From positions 1-64,000 of the forward strand of contig JACCKY010000001.1 of NCBI GenBank assembly GCA_014236755.1: DNA of 64,000 bases, given 5' to 3'. The notes below the pieces were generated by a model. The model was not told the origin of the DNA, did not search any database, and saw only the letters and a list, made by a program, of their open reading frames with translations. Positions 8,817 through 17,015 of the stretch are shown piece by piece. The stretch's first letter is position 1; every line of letters starts with the position of its first letter. This DNA comes from Candidatus Petromonas tenebris. Lineage in GTDB: Bacteria; Bacillota; Clostridia; Peptostreptococcales; Caminicellaceae. A program made the translations under genes and the position numbers.

Positions 8817-9156
8817 AACTTTTTCTCCTAACCTAAAATCTAACAAATTTGAAATTCCACAAAATGTAAAAAGGATTTTTGGAAATCCTATAGAAATTAT
8901 TTAATGAGCGATATTGTTTAAATATCATCTATAGATATAACAAATACTTCAAAATCGCTCAGAAGGAAACCTCAAAATCCCTAGAATAACATAAATTAAG
9001 TTTTAAAGTTGTTTATCTATAGATAAATTTATAGGAAAAAAGAATTATATTTAGTGTGAAACATGGACTAAGTTAACATAAATGATTGATTTATGTTAAT
9101 GAAGAATGATATATTAAGGAGAAGGCTTGTTTTAAATTGGTTGGGAGGGAATTTTT
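8817..9156. other. Intergenic region with dyad symmetries
   Basis: No gene is visible. There is a perfect 16-base palindrome at 9012-9027 (TTTATCTATAGATAAA), a related shorter palindrome near 8930, a 7-bp inverted repeat GAGCGAT/ATCGCTC spanning about 8905-8960, and an 11-bp hairpin at 9073-9099 (TTAACATAAAT, loop GATTG, complement) without a T-tract. The last lies about 60 bp ahead of the next start and could be an operator. Confidence 0.5.
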
Positions 9157-10470
9157 GTGAAAAAAACGGCAGTATCTATTTTAACTTCTATTTGTTTACT
9201 TTCTGCACCGATTCCGGCTTTGGCTATTAATCATAATCTTAATTTACCTATTTATGAAAAAGGAATGGAGCATGAAGATATAAAGACAATACAAAAGGCA
9301 TTGAAAAGAGCTGGATTGTACAACTATAGCGAGCTCACTTCGTATTACGGGCCTATTACGGAAAACGCTGTTAGAAGATTTCAGAAAAAATACGGTCTTA
9401 CTGCTGATGGAATAGTGGGCGATTCTACAATAAGCAAGATGGAGGAGTTAGGACTTTTCACATTTGGAAATCTTTCCATGTCCCTTTACGAGGAAGGGAT
9501 GGAGCATGATGATATAAAGGTGATTCAACAGGCACTTAAGGAAGCAGGAGTATATGAAAATGACTTTTTCACTACATATTATGGGCCTGATACTAAGGAA
9601 GCTGTAAGAGTTTTTCAAAGGAAATATGGCTTAGTAGTGGATGGTATAGTTGGTGAATCTACGATAAAGAAGATGCAGGATTTAGGACTTGTTACCTATA
9701 CTCCTGGAAGACAAGCTGTTATGACTAAAGCTGTGGGCAATCTGTCCTTGGATTTTTATGAAAAAGGAATGAACCACCCCGATGTAAAGATTATACAAAA
9801 AGCATTAAAGAGGGTTGGAACATTTAAGGAAGACGCCTATACTACACACTATGGACCCGCTACTAAAAAAGCCGTTGAAGGCTTTCAAAAAAAATATGGC
9901 TTAACGGTAGATGGTGTTGTGGGAAGTTCTACCATAGCTAAGATGAAGTCTCTAGGGCTTATTACATATACTGTAAGCAGAAGAACAGGCAATAGAAGAT
10001 TTGGCGAATATTTGGATTGGTGGCAAAATGTAAAGAAGATGCTAAAGCGAAATGAAACAATATTGACTATACAGGATTTTGAAACTGGATTGCGCTTTAA
10101 AGTAAAGGTAACAGCTGGAAGTAATCATGCCGACGTAGAGCCTTTAACCAGTACTGACACAAATATAATAAAGAAAATCTGGGGAGGGTTCAGCTGGGCT
10201 AGAAGACCGGTGCTTGTATTCTTAAATGGAAGGGTAATAGCTGCTTCAATGTCTGCCATGCCCCATGCAGGTAGAGAGGACAAACCTGCAGGAAAATATG
10301 TAAGCGATAGAAGTGACGGATATGGTTACGGATATAACTTTGACTTTGTGAAAAACAACGGAATGTCAGGACATATAGATTTGCACTTTAGAAATAGTAC
10401 AAGACATAAAGATGATAGGGAAGATCCTAAGCATCAATCTGCAGTTAAAAAAGCTGCTGGTTTAAAATAA
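9157..10470 (+). CDS. Secreted protein with three peptidoglycan-binding repeats and a C-terminal cell-wall domain
   Basis: A signal peptide (KK followed by a hydrophobic run ending PALA, residues 1-23) precedes three PG_binding_1 repeats at about 30-95, 108-175 and 195-265. Each carries YYGP or HYGP, a VRRFQKKYGL-like strand and DGIVG. The C-terminal 155 residues (GEYLDWW, GSNHADVEPLT, YGYGYNFDFVKNNGMSGH, DLHFRNSTRHKDD, DPKHQ) match a domain often found behind such repeats in Clostridia and Bacilli, sometimes listed near L,D-transpeptidases, but I see no HxxxSxGC catalytic motif. A wall-binding protein, perhaps of the spore coat or cortex, is likely. Start is GTG after GGGAGGGA. Confidence 0.85.
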   Translation: MKKTAVSILTSICLLSAPIPALAINHNLNLPIYEKGMEHEDIKTIQKALKRAGLYNYSELTSYYGPITENAVRRFQKKYGLTADGIVGDSTISKMEELGLFTFGNLSMSLYEEGMEHDDIKVIQQALKEAGVYENDFFTTYYGPDTKEAVRVFQRKYGLVVDGIVGESTIKKMQDLGLVTYTPGRQAVMTKAVGNLSLDFYEKGMNHPDVKIIQKALKRVGTFKEDAYTTHYGPATKKAVEGFQKKYGLTVDGVVGSSTIAKMKSLGLITYTVSRRTGNRRFGEYLDWWQNVKKMLKRNETILTIQDFETGLRFKVKVTAGSNHADVEPLTSTDTNIIKKIWGGFSWARRPVLVFLNGRVIAASMSAMPHAGREDKPAGKYVSDRSDGYGYGYNFDFVKNNGMSGHIDLHFRNSTRHKDDREDPKHQSAVKKAAGLK

Positions 10471-10600
10471 TTATGCTTTTTTATAGCATAGGAACTCAAA
10501 TTTATGATTGACTAAACCCAATTTTGGGTATACCCTAATATAGGGGACACTATCTAAAGGTTTTATTTACTAATAGATGTTATAGGGGGTAAAGGTAGAG

Positions 10601-10708
10601 ATGAAGAATATTAAAACTCTAGTAGTGGGACTTACTTATCTGTCAATTGTTTCAGGAATCACTATTTTTGTAATGAATGTAAGTAATCTCATGGTAAATA
10701 TAAGATAG
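10601..10708 (+). CDS. 35-residue single-span membrane protein
   Basis: ATG follows GGGGGTAAAGGTAGAG and encodes 35 residues, MKNIKTLVVG and onward, with one hydrophobic segment (about residues 6-28). The stop codon lies inside the terminator palindrome that follows directly, which supports a real, separately terminated transcript. I do not recognise the family and the length gives little to compare. Confidence 0.5.
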   Translation: MKNIKTLVVGLTYLSIVSGITIFVMNVSNLMVNIR

Positions 10709-10737
10709 CTTTAAAGCTATCTTATATTTATTTTTGT
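10697..10737 (+). terminator. Intrinsic terminator with a 32-base perfect palindrome
   Basis: Bases 10697-10728 form a perfect palindrome (AATATAAGATAGCTTT and its complement) followed by a T-rich tail. It overlaps the last codons of the small membrane protein. Confidence 0.75.
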
Positions 10738-10839
10738 TGTTTCCAGTATAATATAATAAAAGGAGAATAAAAATATGTTTTATTATTTCATAATTGGGTA
10801 TTATTTGTATTGATGTAAAACAAGAGAGGAGAGGATACT

Positions 10840-12024
10840 TTGTCAGCAAGAGAAATAAAAAAGGGGATTTATTGGGTAGGAGCAGTTGATTGGAACAAAA
10901 GAGAATTTCATGGACCTACTTATCATACCCATAGAGGAACGTCCTACAATTCTTATTTAATAATAGATGAAAAGGTTACTTTAGTAGACGCTGTAGATGA
11001 AGATTTTGTAGATATTATGTTGGAGAATATAAATAGTGTAATTGATGTATCTAAGATTGACTACGTGGTAGTAAATCACGTTGAGCCCGATCATTCGGGA
11101 GCATTTCCAAAGGTTATGGAGCATATTCCCAATGCAAAGGTATTTTGTAGTGCAAAGGGGAAGGATGGAATGAAGGCCCATTACTTTGGAGATTATGATT
11201 ATAATATAGTCAAAACGGGAGATGTTGTAAATATTGGTAAAAGAAGTTTAAAGTTCATTGAAGCACCTATGCTTCACTGGCCTGACAGTATGTTTACATA
11301 TATCGAGGAAGAAAAACTGCTAATGCCTAACGATGCCTTCGGTCAGCATATGGCTTTTTCTCACATATTTGACGATGAAAACGATATGGATGTAGTTATG
11401 AACGAAGCAAAGAATTATTATGCCAATATTTTAATGCCCTTTAGTCCGCTGATTACAAAGAAAATAGATGAAATAGTAAATATGGGTCTTGAGATAGATA
11501 TGATAGCTCCAAGTCATGGAATTATTTGGAGGACCCATCCGGAAAAAATAATTGACACCTATCTCAAATGGGCAAAGGGAGAGACCGAAAGAAAGGCAGT
11601 AATAGTCTATGATACTATGTGGGGAAGTACAACCAAAATGGCCCATGCAATATTGGATGGATTGGTAAGCGAAGGAGTAGAAGTAAAGCTATATAAAGCA
11701 TCTGTGTCAGACATTACCCATGTCATAGGTGATATACTTGACGCCAAAGCGCTGCTTGTTGGTTCATCCACCATCAATAATACAATGATAGCAACCATAG
11801 GATACTTCTTAGAAGAAATAATTGGATTAAAGCCAAGGGGTAAAATAGGTGCATCCTTCGGATCATATGGATGGGGTAAAGGTGCAGTAGCAAATATAGA
11901 AAAGAAAATGAAAGAAATGGGAATTAAATTAACCCATGAAGGATTGCAGATAAAATATGTACCTACAGAAGAAGACCTTAAAAAGTGTTATGAGCTTGGT
12001 AAAGAAATAGGAAAAATGATATAA
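10840..12024 (+). CDS. Flavodiiron protein (A-type flavoprotein, O2/NO reductase)
   Basis: The 394-residue protein has the two-domain flavodiiron layout: a metallo-beta-lactamase-like diiron domain (residues about 1-250) with ligand motif HVEPDH plus LHWPD, LMPNDAFGQH and APSHG, then a flavodoxin domain (about 255-394) with the FMN loop YDTMWGSTTKMA and SSTINNTM. These enzymes reduce oxygen to water (or NO to N2O) using rubredoxin or a flavoreductase partner and protect strict anaerobes. There is no rubredoxin fusion. The start is TTG after GAGAGGAGAGG. Confidence 0.95.
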   Translation: MSAREIKKGIYWVGAVDWNKREFHGPTYHTHRGTSYNSYLIIDEKVTLVDAVDEDFVDIMLENINSVIDVSKIDYVVVNHVEPDHSGAFPKVMEHIPNAKVFCSAKGKDGMKAHYFGDYDYNIVKTGDVVNIGKRSLKFIEAPMLHWPDSMFTYIEEEKLLMPNDAFGQHMAFSHIFDDENDMDVVMNEAKNYYANILMPFSPLITKKIDEIVNMGLEIDMIAPSHGIIWRTHPEKIIDTYLKWAKGETERKAVIVYDTMWGSTTKMAHAILDGLVSEGVEVKLYKASVSDITHVIGDILDAKALLVGSSTINNTMIATIGYFLEEIIGLKPRGKIGASFGSYGWGKGAVANIEKKMKEMGIKLTHEGLQIKYVPTEEDLKKCYELGKEIGKMI

Positions 12025-12045
12025 AATAATATAGATTGGTATTGG

Positions 12046-12083
12046 AAAATAAGTCCTTGTTTTTACGAGGGCTTATTTTTTTT
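12046..12083 (+). terminator. Intrinsic terminator
   Basis: A stem of about 13 bp (AAAATAAGTCCTT with GAGGGCTTATTTT, including G-U pairs) ends in eight T after the flavodiiron protein gene. Confidence 0.85.
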
Positions 12084-12234
12084 GCTGTGATGGAATAAAA
12101 AGGAGGAGTATGGTTGAAAATATTAATTATAAAGATAAATTAGCTTATTGTACTAGATCCTGATAGTAGCAACCTATAAGAATTTATGACCGTCCACCGA
12201 TGAAGAAGTTAAATTGATATAAAGGAGGAACACA

Positions 12235-13125
12235 ATGAAGAGGCAGTTTACTATTGCATTCACAATATTTTTAGTACTGACAATAATTGGCGGATTTTAC
12301 ATAGATGTAAGCTATGCCAGGACCCTTTATTGGGGAACTAGAGGGGAAGATGTAAAGGTGGTTCAAAATAAGCTTAAAAACTGGGGATACTATGATGGAA
12401 TCGTTGATGGTATATACGGCCCCAAAACCTATAGAGCAGTAGTTAAGTTCCAAAGAAAAAATGGTCTGAGAGTAGATGGGGTTGTAGGAAAGCAGACTAA
12501 AAGTGCTCTTGGGATTAGTACGACTACTGCTGGGCGGTACAGTAAAGAAATTGAAGTTGCCCAAAGAAAATTAAAGCAGTGGGGATATTATGATGGTCCA
12601 ATAGACGGTATATATGGCCCAAAAACCTATAGCGCGGTTGTAAAATTTCAAAGAAAAAACGGATTAAGGGTGGATGGATATATTGGTCCTCAAACTAGAA
12701 AAGCTTTAGGGATAACTACTAAAGCGGTAAGTAGAGGAGGATATAGCGCAAGTAGTAGAGGAGTTTCAAGAAGTGACGATATAAGACTTTTGGCCATGGC
12801 TATAAATGGTGAGGCCAGAGGAGAGCCATATGTGGGGCAGGTCGCCGTAGGAGCAGTAATACTCAATAGAGTAAAGCATCCATCTTTTCCTAACTCTATT
12901 GCAGGAGTTATATATCAGCCCCTTGCATTTGAATCAGTAGATACAGGGGAAATATATAAACCAATAAAAGAAAGTTCCTATAAAGCGGCTAGAGACGCTT
13001 TGAACGGATGGGATCCAACCGGAGGAGCGTTATACTTCTGGAATCCTGCCCATGCACAAAGTAGCTGGATATGGAAGTTGAAACCAACACTTAAAATAGG
13101 AAAGCATGTTTTTGCAAGAAAATAA
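12235..13125 (+). CDS. sleB: Spore cortex-lytic enzyme SleB
   Basis: A signal peptide (residues about 1-27) is followed by two near-identical PG_binding_1 repeats (about 33-90 and 105-160, each with YYDG, IYGPKTY and VVKFQRKNGLRVDG) and a C-terminal Hydrolase_2 domain (about 180-296). That domain contains LLAMAINGEARGEPYVGQ with the catalytic glutamate, VAVGAVILNRVKHPSFP and GGALYFWNPAHA. SleB is a lytic transglycosylase acting on muramic-delta-lactam cortex during germination. Most SleB proteins have one binding repeat; two is less usual. It is followed 19 bp on by ypeB, its usual partner. Confidence 0.95.
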   Translation: MKRQFTIAFTIFLVLTIIGGFYIDVSYARTLYWGTRGEDVKVVQNKLKNWGYYDGIVDGIYGPKTYRAVVKFQRKNGLRVDGVVGKQTKSALGISTTTAGRYSKEIEVAQRKLKQWGYYDGPIDGIYGPKTYSAVVKFQRKNGLRVDGYIGPQTRKALGITTKAVSRGGYSASSRGVSRSDDIRLLAMAINGEARGEPYVGQVAVGAVILNRVKHPSFPNSIAGVIYQPLAFESVDTGEIYKPIKESSYKAARDALNGWDPTGGALYFWNPAHAQSSWIWKLKPTLKIGKHVFARK

Positions 13126-13144
13126 GAGGGGGTATGGATAAATA

Positions 13145-14497
13145 ATGAGAAATATTTTTATAGGAATGTTTGTTTCAGTTTTGATAATATTAGCACTTAC
13201 CTTTAACTGGGGGTATAATCAAACCCAGGAGCTTAATCGTTATAACGTTTACGTTGAAAACCAGTTTCAAAGAATGTTTTATAATCTGGTGGGAAATGTG
13301 GAAGATATTCAGTCAAACCTTGCAAAAGTCATGGTAACTGGAACGCCTAAACAGAATGTATTGATTTTTACAAATTTGATGTACAAGGCCTATGATGCGC
13401 AGGAAAAGCTGACTCAACTGCCCATAAACCATAAAGATGCAGGTAAAACCCAGAAGTTTTTGAGCCAGGTAGGAGATTTAAGTATGGCCATGGCTAGAAA
13501 AAATCTTAGAGGAATACCACTTACTCAAGAGGATATGGGAAAGCTTGAGGAACTACATAACTATGCTAATTATTTAGCGCGAAGTCTTATTGAGCTTCAG
13601 GGTGATATTGCTAACAATGGAACCAAACTAAGGAGATTGATGGGTAAAGCAGGTAAGAACTTGAAAGAAACGAATAAAAATATGATAAATACAAGTTTTC
13701 TCAATGTGGAAGAAAGGATGCAGGAGTATCCCGAGCTTATATATGATGGTCCCTTTTCTGAACATATAGCTAACATTAAGCCAAAGCTAGAAGGAGAGAA
13801 TATAAGTAAGGATAAGGCAATGAAAGTAGCAAAAGAGTTTTTAAAAGATAAAAGAGAATATGAAGCTACCTTTGTAACAGAGACGGATAATACAAGACTT
13901 CCTGCATACATATTTGAACTAAGAGACCAGGATAATGAAGAAAGCTATATAAGTATTGCTATAACAAAAAAAGTAGGTAAACCTCTTTGGATGTTTGATA
14001 CAAAACCCGTTGGAAATGAAAACATAAGCAAGGAAAAAGCTATACAGATTGCTCAGGACTTTCTTAAAAAGAATGGGTTTGAAAATATGGTTTCAACATA
14101 TACCGAGGAGTACGACGGACAGATAATAATAAACTTTGCATATAAGGATGGAGAGGTAATAGTATATACTGATCTTATAAAAGTTAAGGTAAGCCTGGAA
14201 GATGGAACCATAAAGGGATTTGAAGCTGAAGGGTATCTCACGAATCATCATAACAGAACTATTCCAAAAACTTTAATATCAGAGAAAGAAGCTAAAAATA
14301 TGATAAGCATAGGTGCAGAAGTAAAAGAAGTTAGACTGGCCATCATTCCGACAGAGGGTTCAAAGGAAATTTTATGTTATGAGTTCCTGACTAAATATAA
14401 AGAAGACGATTTTCTGGTTTATGTAAATGCATTGAATGGTGAGGAGGAAAAAATATTGCAGATGATTATAAAAGAGAAGGGCGTATTGATGATGTAA
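13145..14497 (+). CDS. ypeB: Germination protein YpeB
   Basis: The 450-residue protein has an N-terminal membrane anchor (IFIGMFVSVLIILALTF, residues about 3-20), a long helical region and three PepSY-like repeats in the C-terminal half; ISKDKAMKVAKEFLKD and ISKEKAIQIAQDFLKK mark two of them. This is the standard YpeB layout. YpeB is needed for SleB to be stored stably in the dormant spore and restrains it until germination. Pairing with sleB makes the assignment secure. Expression in the forespore is expected from the family; I did not find a clear sigma-G promoter. Confidence 0.95.
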   Translation: MRNIFIGMFVSVLIILALTFNWGYNQTQELNRYNVYVENQFQRMFYNLVGNVEDIQSNLAKVMVTGTPKQNVLIFTNLMYKAYDAQEKLTQLPINHKDAGKTQKFLSQVGDLSMAMARKNLRGIPLTQEDMGKLEELHNYANYLARSLIELQGDIANNGTKLRRLMGKAGKNLKETNKNMINTSFLNVEERMQEYPELIYDGPFSEHIANIKPKLEGENISKDKAMKVAKEFLKDKREYEATFVTETDNTRLPAYIFELRDQDNEESYISIAITKKVGKPLWMFDTKPVGNENISKEKAIQIAQDFLKKNGFENMVSTYTEEYDGQIIINFAYKDGEVIVYTDLIKVKVSLEDGTIKGFEAEGYLTNHHNRTIPKTLISEKEAKNMISIGAEVKEVRLAIIPTEGSKEILCYEFLTKYKEDDFLVYVNALNGEEEKILQMIIKEKGVLMM

Positions 14498-14524
14498 AAG
14501 AAGGTAACTTTTTACCTTCTTTTT
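14496..14524 (+). terminator. Intrinsic terminator of sleB-ypeB
   Basis: The stem AAAAGAAGGTAA / TTACCTTCTTTT begins at the ypeB stop codon and its right arm supplies the T-tract. Confidence 0.8.
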
Positions 14525-14625
14525 CTGTTGAAACTTAAGCTAAATATGGTATATTAAATTAATATATGGATAAGAAACTTCAAATTTTTATGAGGTTTTT
14601 AAATATATAATTGAGGTGGTCAGCG

Positions 14626-15297
14626 ATGAAAGATTTTAGTGTCTTTGAAATAATAGGACCAAAAATGATAGGTCCCTCAAGCTCTCATACTGCAGGTGCA
14701 GCTAGGCTGGGAAGAATTGCAGGTAAGGTTGCTAATTATGATATAAAAAGCGTAAAATTTGTGCTGCATGGTTCCTTCGCAAAAACGTATAGGGGACATG
14801 GTACTGATAGAGCCCTTATGGCAGGGATCTTAGGAATAAAAGAGAGTGATGAAAGACTTAGGGATTCTTTAAGTATTGCCGATGAAAGGGGAATAGAATA
14901 TGAATTCATAGAAGATGACTTAGGGGAAGTTCATCCCAATACAGTCAAGTTTTTAATTGAAAAAACAAATGGTGAAAAAATAGAGCTTATAGGGTCTTCT
15001 ATAGGAGGAGGCAATATAAAAGTGGTTGAAATCAATAGTCTTAAGCTTGAGTTTACAGGGCAGTATCCTACACTTATAACAAGGCATTTAGACCATCCTG
15101 GAATTATAGCTAAAATTACAAAGATATTAGCAGATTATAACATAAACATAGCATTTATGAGTGTATATAGACAGAGCAAAGGGCAGGATGCCTTTATGGT
15201 TATAGAATCCGATAATGAACTTAATCCTAAAATAATAGACGATATAAAGAATTCGGTTAAGGATGTAAAAAGGGTATATGTGATAAATTCTATCTAA
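14626..15297 (+). CDS. sdaAB: L-serine dehydratase, beta subunit
   Basis: The ATG at 14626 follows GAGGTGG and is chosen over the open frame from 14611, giving 223 residues. The N-terminal part has GPSSSHTAGAARLG, the conserved serine-histidine motif of the beta subunit, plus the STYRGHGT-like KTYRGHGTDRAL. The C-terminal part (about residues 148-223) is an ACT domain (LDHPGIIAKITKILADYNIN). With SdaAA it forms the Fe-S enzyme that deaminates serine to pyruvate and ammonia. It is 15 bp from sdaAA, in the usual clostridial order. Confidence 0.95.
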   Translation: MKDFSVFEIIGPKMIGPSSSHTAGAARLGRIAGKVANYDIKSVKFVLHGSFAKTYRGHGTDRALMAGILGIKESDERLRDSLSIADERGIEYEFIEDDLGEVHPNTVKFLIEKTNGEKIELIGSSIGGGNIKVVEINSLKLEFTGQYPTLITRHLDHPGIIAKITKILADYNINIAFMSVYRQSKGQDAFMVIESDNELNPKIIDDIKNSVKDVKRVYVINSI

Positions 15298-15312
15298 AAG
15301 TGAGGTATGAAT

Positions 15313-16200
15313 ATGGTTTATAACTTTAGTAGTGGGAAAGAATTAATTGAGATTTGTAAAGAGTACGATAAAAAAATATGGGAAGTAATGATATTGAGAG
15401 AATCAGAAAAATCTGAAAAAACTACAGAAGAAATATTTAGTATGATGAAAGAAAATCTGGAAGTTATGAAGAAATCGGTTGAAAGAGGCCTAAATGAAGA
15501 TATTAAATCTGTGAGCGGTTTAGTTGGTGGCGATGCAAAGCTGCTTAAGAATAGATATGAAAACTGTAACACAATATCTGGAAGCAGAATGCTAAAGGCC
15601 GTTGCAAGTGCTATGGCGGTTTTAGAAGTAAATGCTTCAATGGGCCAGGTAGTTGCAGCACCTACAGCAGGTTCATGTGGTATACTTCCAGGAGTACTGA
15701 TAACTGTTGGAGAAGAGTTTGGAATCAATGATGAAGATTTGGTTAAAGCTTTATTTACCTCTTCTGCCGTAGGATTAATAATAGCTGAAAATGCAACTGT
15801 ATCAGGAGCAGAGGGAGGATGCCAGGCCGAAACGGGATCGGCTGCAGCTATGGCTGCAGCAGCATTAGTTGAGCTGATGGGGGGAGATCCCGAACAGGCT
15901 CTCCATGGTGCTGCTATGACTATAAAAAATATTTTAGGATTGGTATGTGACCCAATAGCAGGTTTAGTTGAGTGTCCATGTGTTAAAAGAAATGCTATAG
16001 GAACTGCAAATGCCTTCATTTCTGCCGATATGGCACTGGCAGGAATCAAGAGTTTGATTCCCTTTGATGAAGTAATAGATTCTATGTATAGAGTAGGTAA
16101 ATCTATGCCAGATGCTCTCAGGGAAACAGCTCTTGGAGGATTAGCTGCAACTCCAACAGGCAAAAAGATAGCTCGGGAAATATTAGGAAAAGATAAGTAG
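15313..16200 (+). CDS. sdaAA: L-serine dehydratase, iron-sulfur alpha subunit
   Basis: The alpha subunit carries the oxygen-sensitive 4Fe-4S cluster and active site: TAGSCGILPG, GCQAETGSAAAMAAAAL and CDPIAGLVECPCVKRNA supply the cysteines. The open frame starts at ATG 15307, but the GTGAGG site ends one base before it; ATG 15313 gives proper spacing and 295 residues. A full-length, intact enzyme is expected. A 9-bp hairpin with a weak T-tract (16211-16240) follows. Confidence 0.95.
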   Translation: MVYNFSSGKELIEICKEYDKKIWEVMILRESEKSEKTTEEIFSMMKENLEVMKKSVERGLNEDIKSVSGLVGGDAKLLKNRYENCNTISGSRMLKAVASAMAVLEVNASMGQVVAAPTAGSCGILPGVLITVGEEFGINDEDLVKALFTSSAVGLIIAENATVSGAEGGCQAETGSAAAMAAAALVELMGGDPEQALHGAAMTIKNILGLVCDPIAGLVECPCVKRNAIGTANAFISADMALAGIKSLIPFDEVIDSMYRVGKSMPDALRETALGGLAATPTGKKIAREILGKDK

Positions 16201-16210
16201 ATTACGCTCA

Positions 16211-16240
16211 AAGCGACTTAAAAGTCGCTTCTGTTATTTT
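16211..16240 (+). terminator. Weak intrinsic terminator after sdaAA
   Basis: A perfect 9-bp stem (AAGCGACTT / AAGTCGCTT) has a two-base nominal loop and a broken T-tract (CTGTTATTTT). Confidence 0.5.
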
Positions 16241-16298
16241 AATATGATAAAATATTTAGTAGACATAGTAAATAGATTAAGTATTGGGGGATTATCGA

Positions 16299-16820
16299 AT
16301 GAAAAAAACAAGAAAACTAGCACTTATGGGACTTTACATTTCAATGGCATTGGCACTATACATATTTGAAAAGACTCTACCGGTACCCTTTATTGCTCCA
16401 GGAGCTAAACTTGGACTTGCAAATATAATAACTCTAACTGCCCTTATAACATTGGGATTTAAAGATGCATTCGTAATTCTGATGGTAAGGATACTGATGG
16501 GTTCTATATTTGGAGGAGGAGTTTCAGCTTTTTTATATAGCATAACAGGAGGAGTTTTAAGTATACTGTTTATGCAACTTACTAGGATTGTAGGAAGAAA
16601 AAATGTGAGCTTAATTGGAATAAGTGTGGTTGGAGCCGTATTCCATAATATAGGTCAGCTTTTAGCGGCGGCTTTAATTATAAATAACGTCAATATCTTT
16701 GTGTATCTTCCAATTTTATTTTTGACAGCTATTGGGACAGGTATATTTGTGGGCTTGGTTTCCAGATATCTCGTATCATTTATAAATAAGCATGTTCCTT
16801 ATTTTAGCATAAATAATTAG
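16299..16820 (+). CDS. Gx transporter family membrane protein (heptaprenyl diphosphate synthase component I-like)
   Basis: The 173-residue protein starts at ATG 16299 behind GGGGG (the open frame extends up to a TTG at 16284). It has about five hydrophobic helices and the motifs APGAKLGLANIITL and LMVRILMGSIFGGG, which are typical of the Hpre_diP_synt_I / Gx transporter family. These resemble ECF S-components and often sit beside an FMN-binding or polyprenyl synthase gene, though neither is adjacent here. The substrate is unknown. It precedes the preQ1 riboswitch but is separated from it. Confidence 0.75.
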   Translation: MKKTRKLALMGLYISMALALYIFEKTLPVPFIAPGAKLGLANIITLTALITLGFKDAFVILMVRILMGSIFGGGVSAFLYSITGGVLSILFMQLTRIVGRKNVSLIGISVVGAVFHNIGQLLAAALIINNVNIFVYLPILFLTAIGTGIFVGLVSRYLVSFINKHVPYFSINN

Positions 16821-16866
16821 ATTTAATATTATTGATTTTTAGAAAAGATTATGATATTTTATTTAA

Positions 16867-16906
16867 AGACAGTTCGAAAGCCTCCTGTCTATAAACAAAA
16901 CTAAGG
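16867..16906 (+). promoter_or_regulatory. PreQ1-I riboswitch aptamer
   Basis: A 6-bp stem P1 (AGACAG 16867-16872 with CTGTCT 16885-16890) encloses the loop TTCGAAAGCCTC and is followed by the A-rich tail ATAAACAAAACTAAGG. This is the compact preQ1-I layout. GCCT in the loop can pair with AGGC at 16904-16907 to form the pseudoknot helix P2. Its place ahead of queD-queE-queC supports the call. Confidence 0.85.
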
Positions 16907-16987
16907 CACCTACAACACAATATTAATTTACTTTTTGTAAATAAATTAATATATTAGGGATTGCCTTGTTTTTTTGAGGCGATCCCT
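16903..16987 (+). promoter_or_regulatory. Expression platform with two mutually exclusive hairpins
   Basis: AAGGCA (16903-16908) can pair with TGCCTT (16962-16967), with an inner stem of AATATTAATTTA and its complement, just before a T7 run. Alternatively AGGGATTGCCT (16957-16967) can pair with AGGCGATCCCT (about 16977-16987), which is followed by a T-rich tract. The two share TGCCT. AAGGC is also the 3' strand of the aptamer pseudoknot, so ligand binding would decide which hairpin forms. Conventional logic (preQ1 bound, gene off) favours the second as terminator. Confidence 0.6.
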
Positions 16988-17015
16988 TTTAACTTTTTGC
17001 AAAGGATTGATAAGA

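Noticed and set aside
12110-12180. Short frames behind an AAGGAGG site between the flavodiiron gene and sleB
   Set aside because: The TTG and ATG frames give only 9 and 17 codons. They may be traces of a lost gene, but nothing identifies it.
15318-16211. 297-codon minus-strand frame opposite sdaAA
   Set aside because: It is a shadow of the highly conserved serine dehydratase gene; no start site or recognisable protein on that strand.
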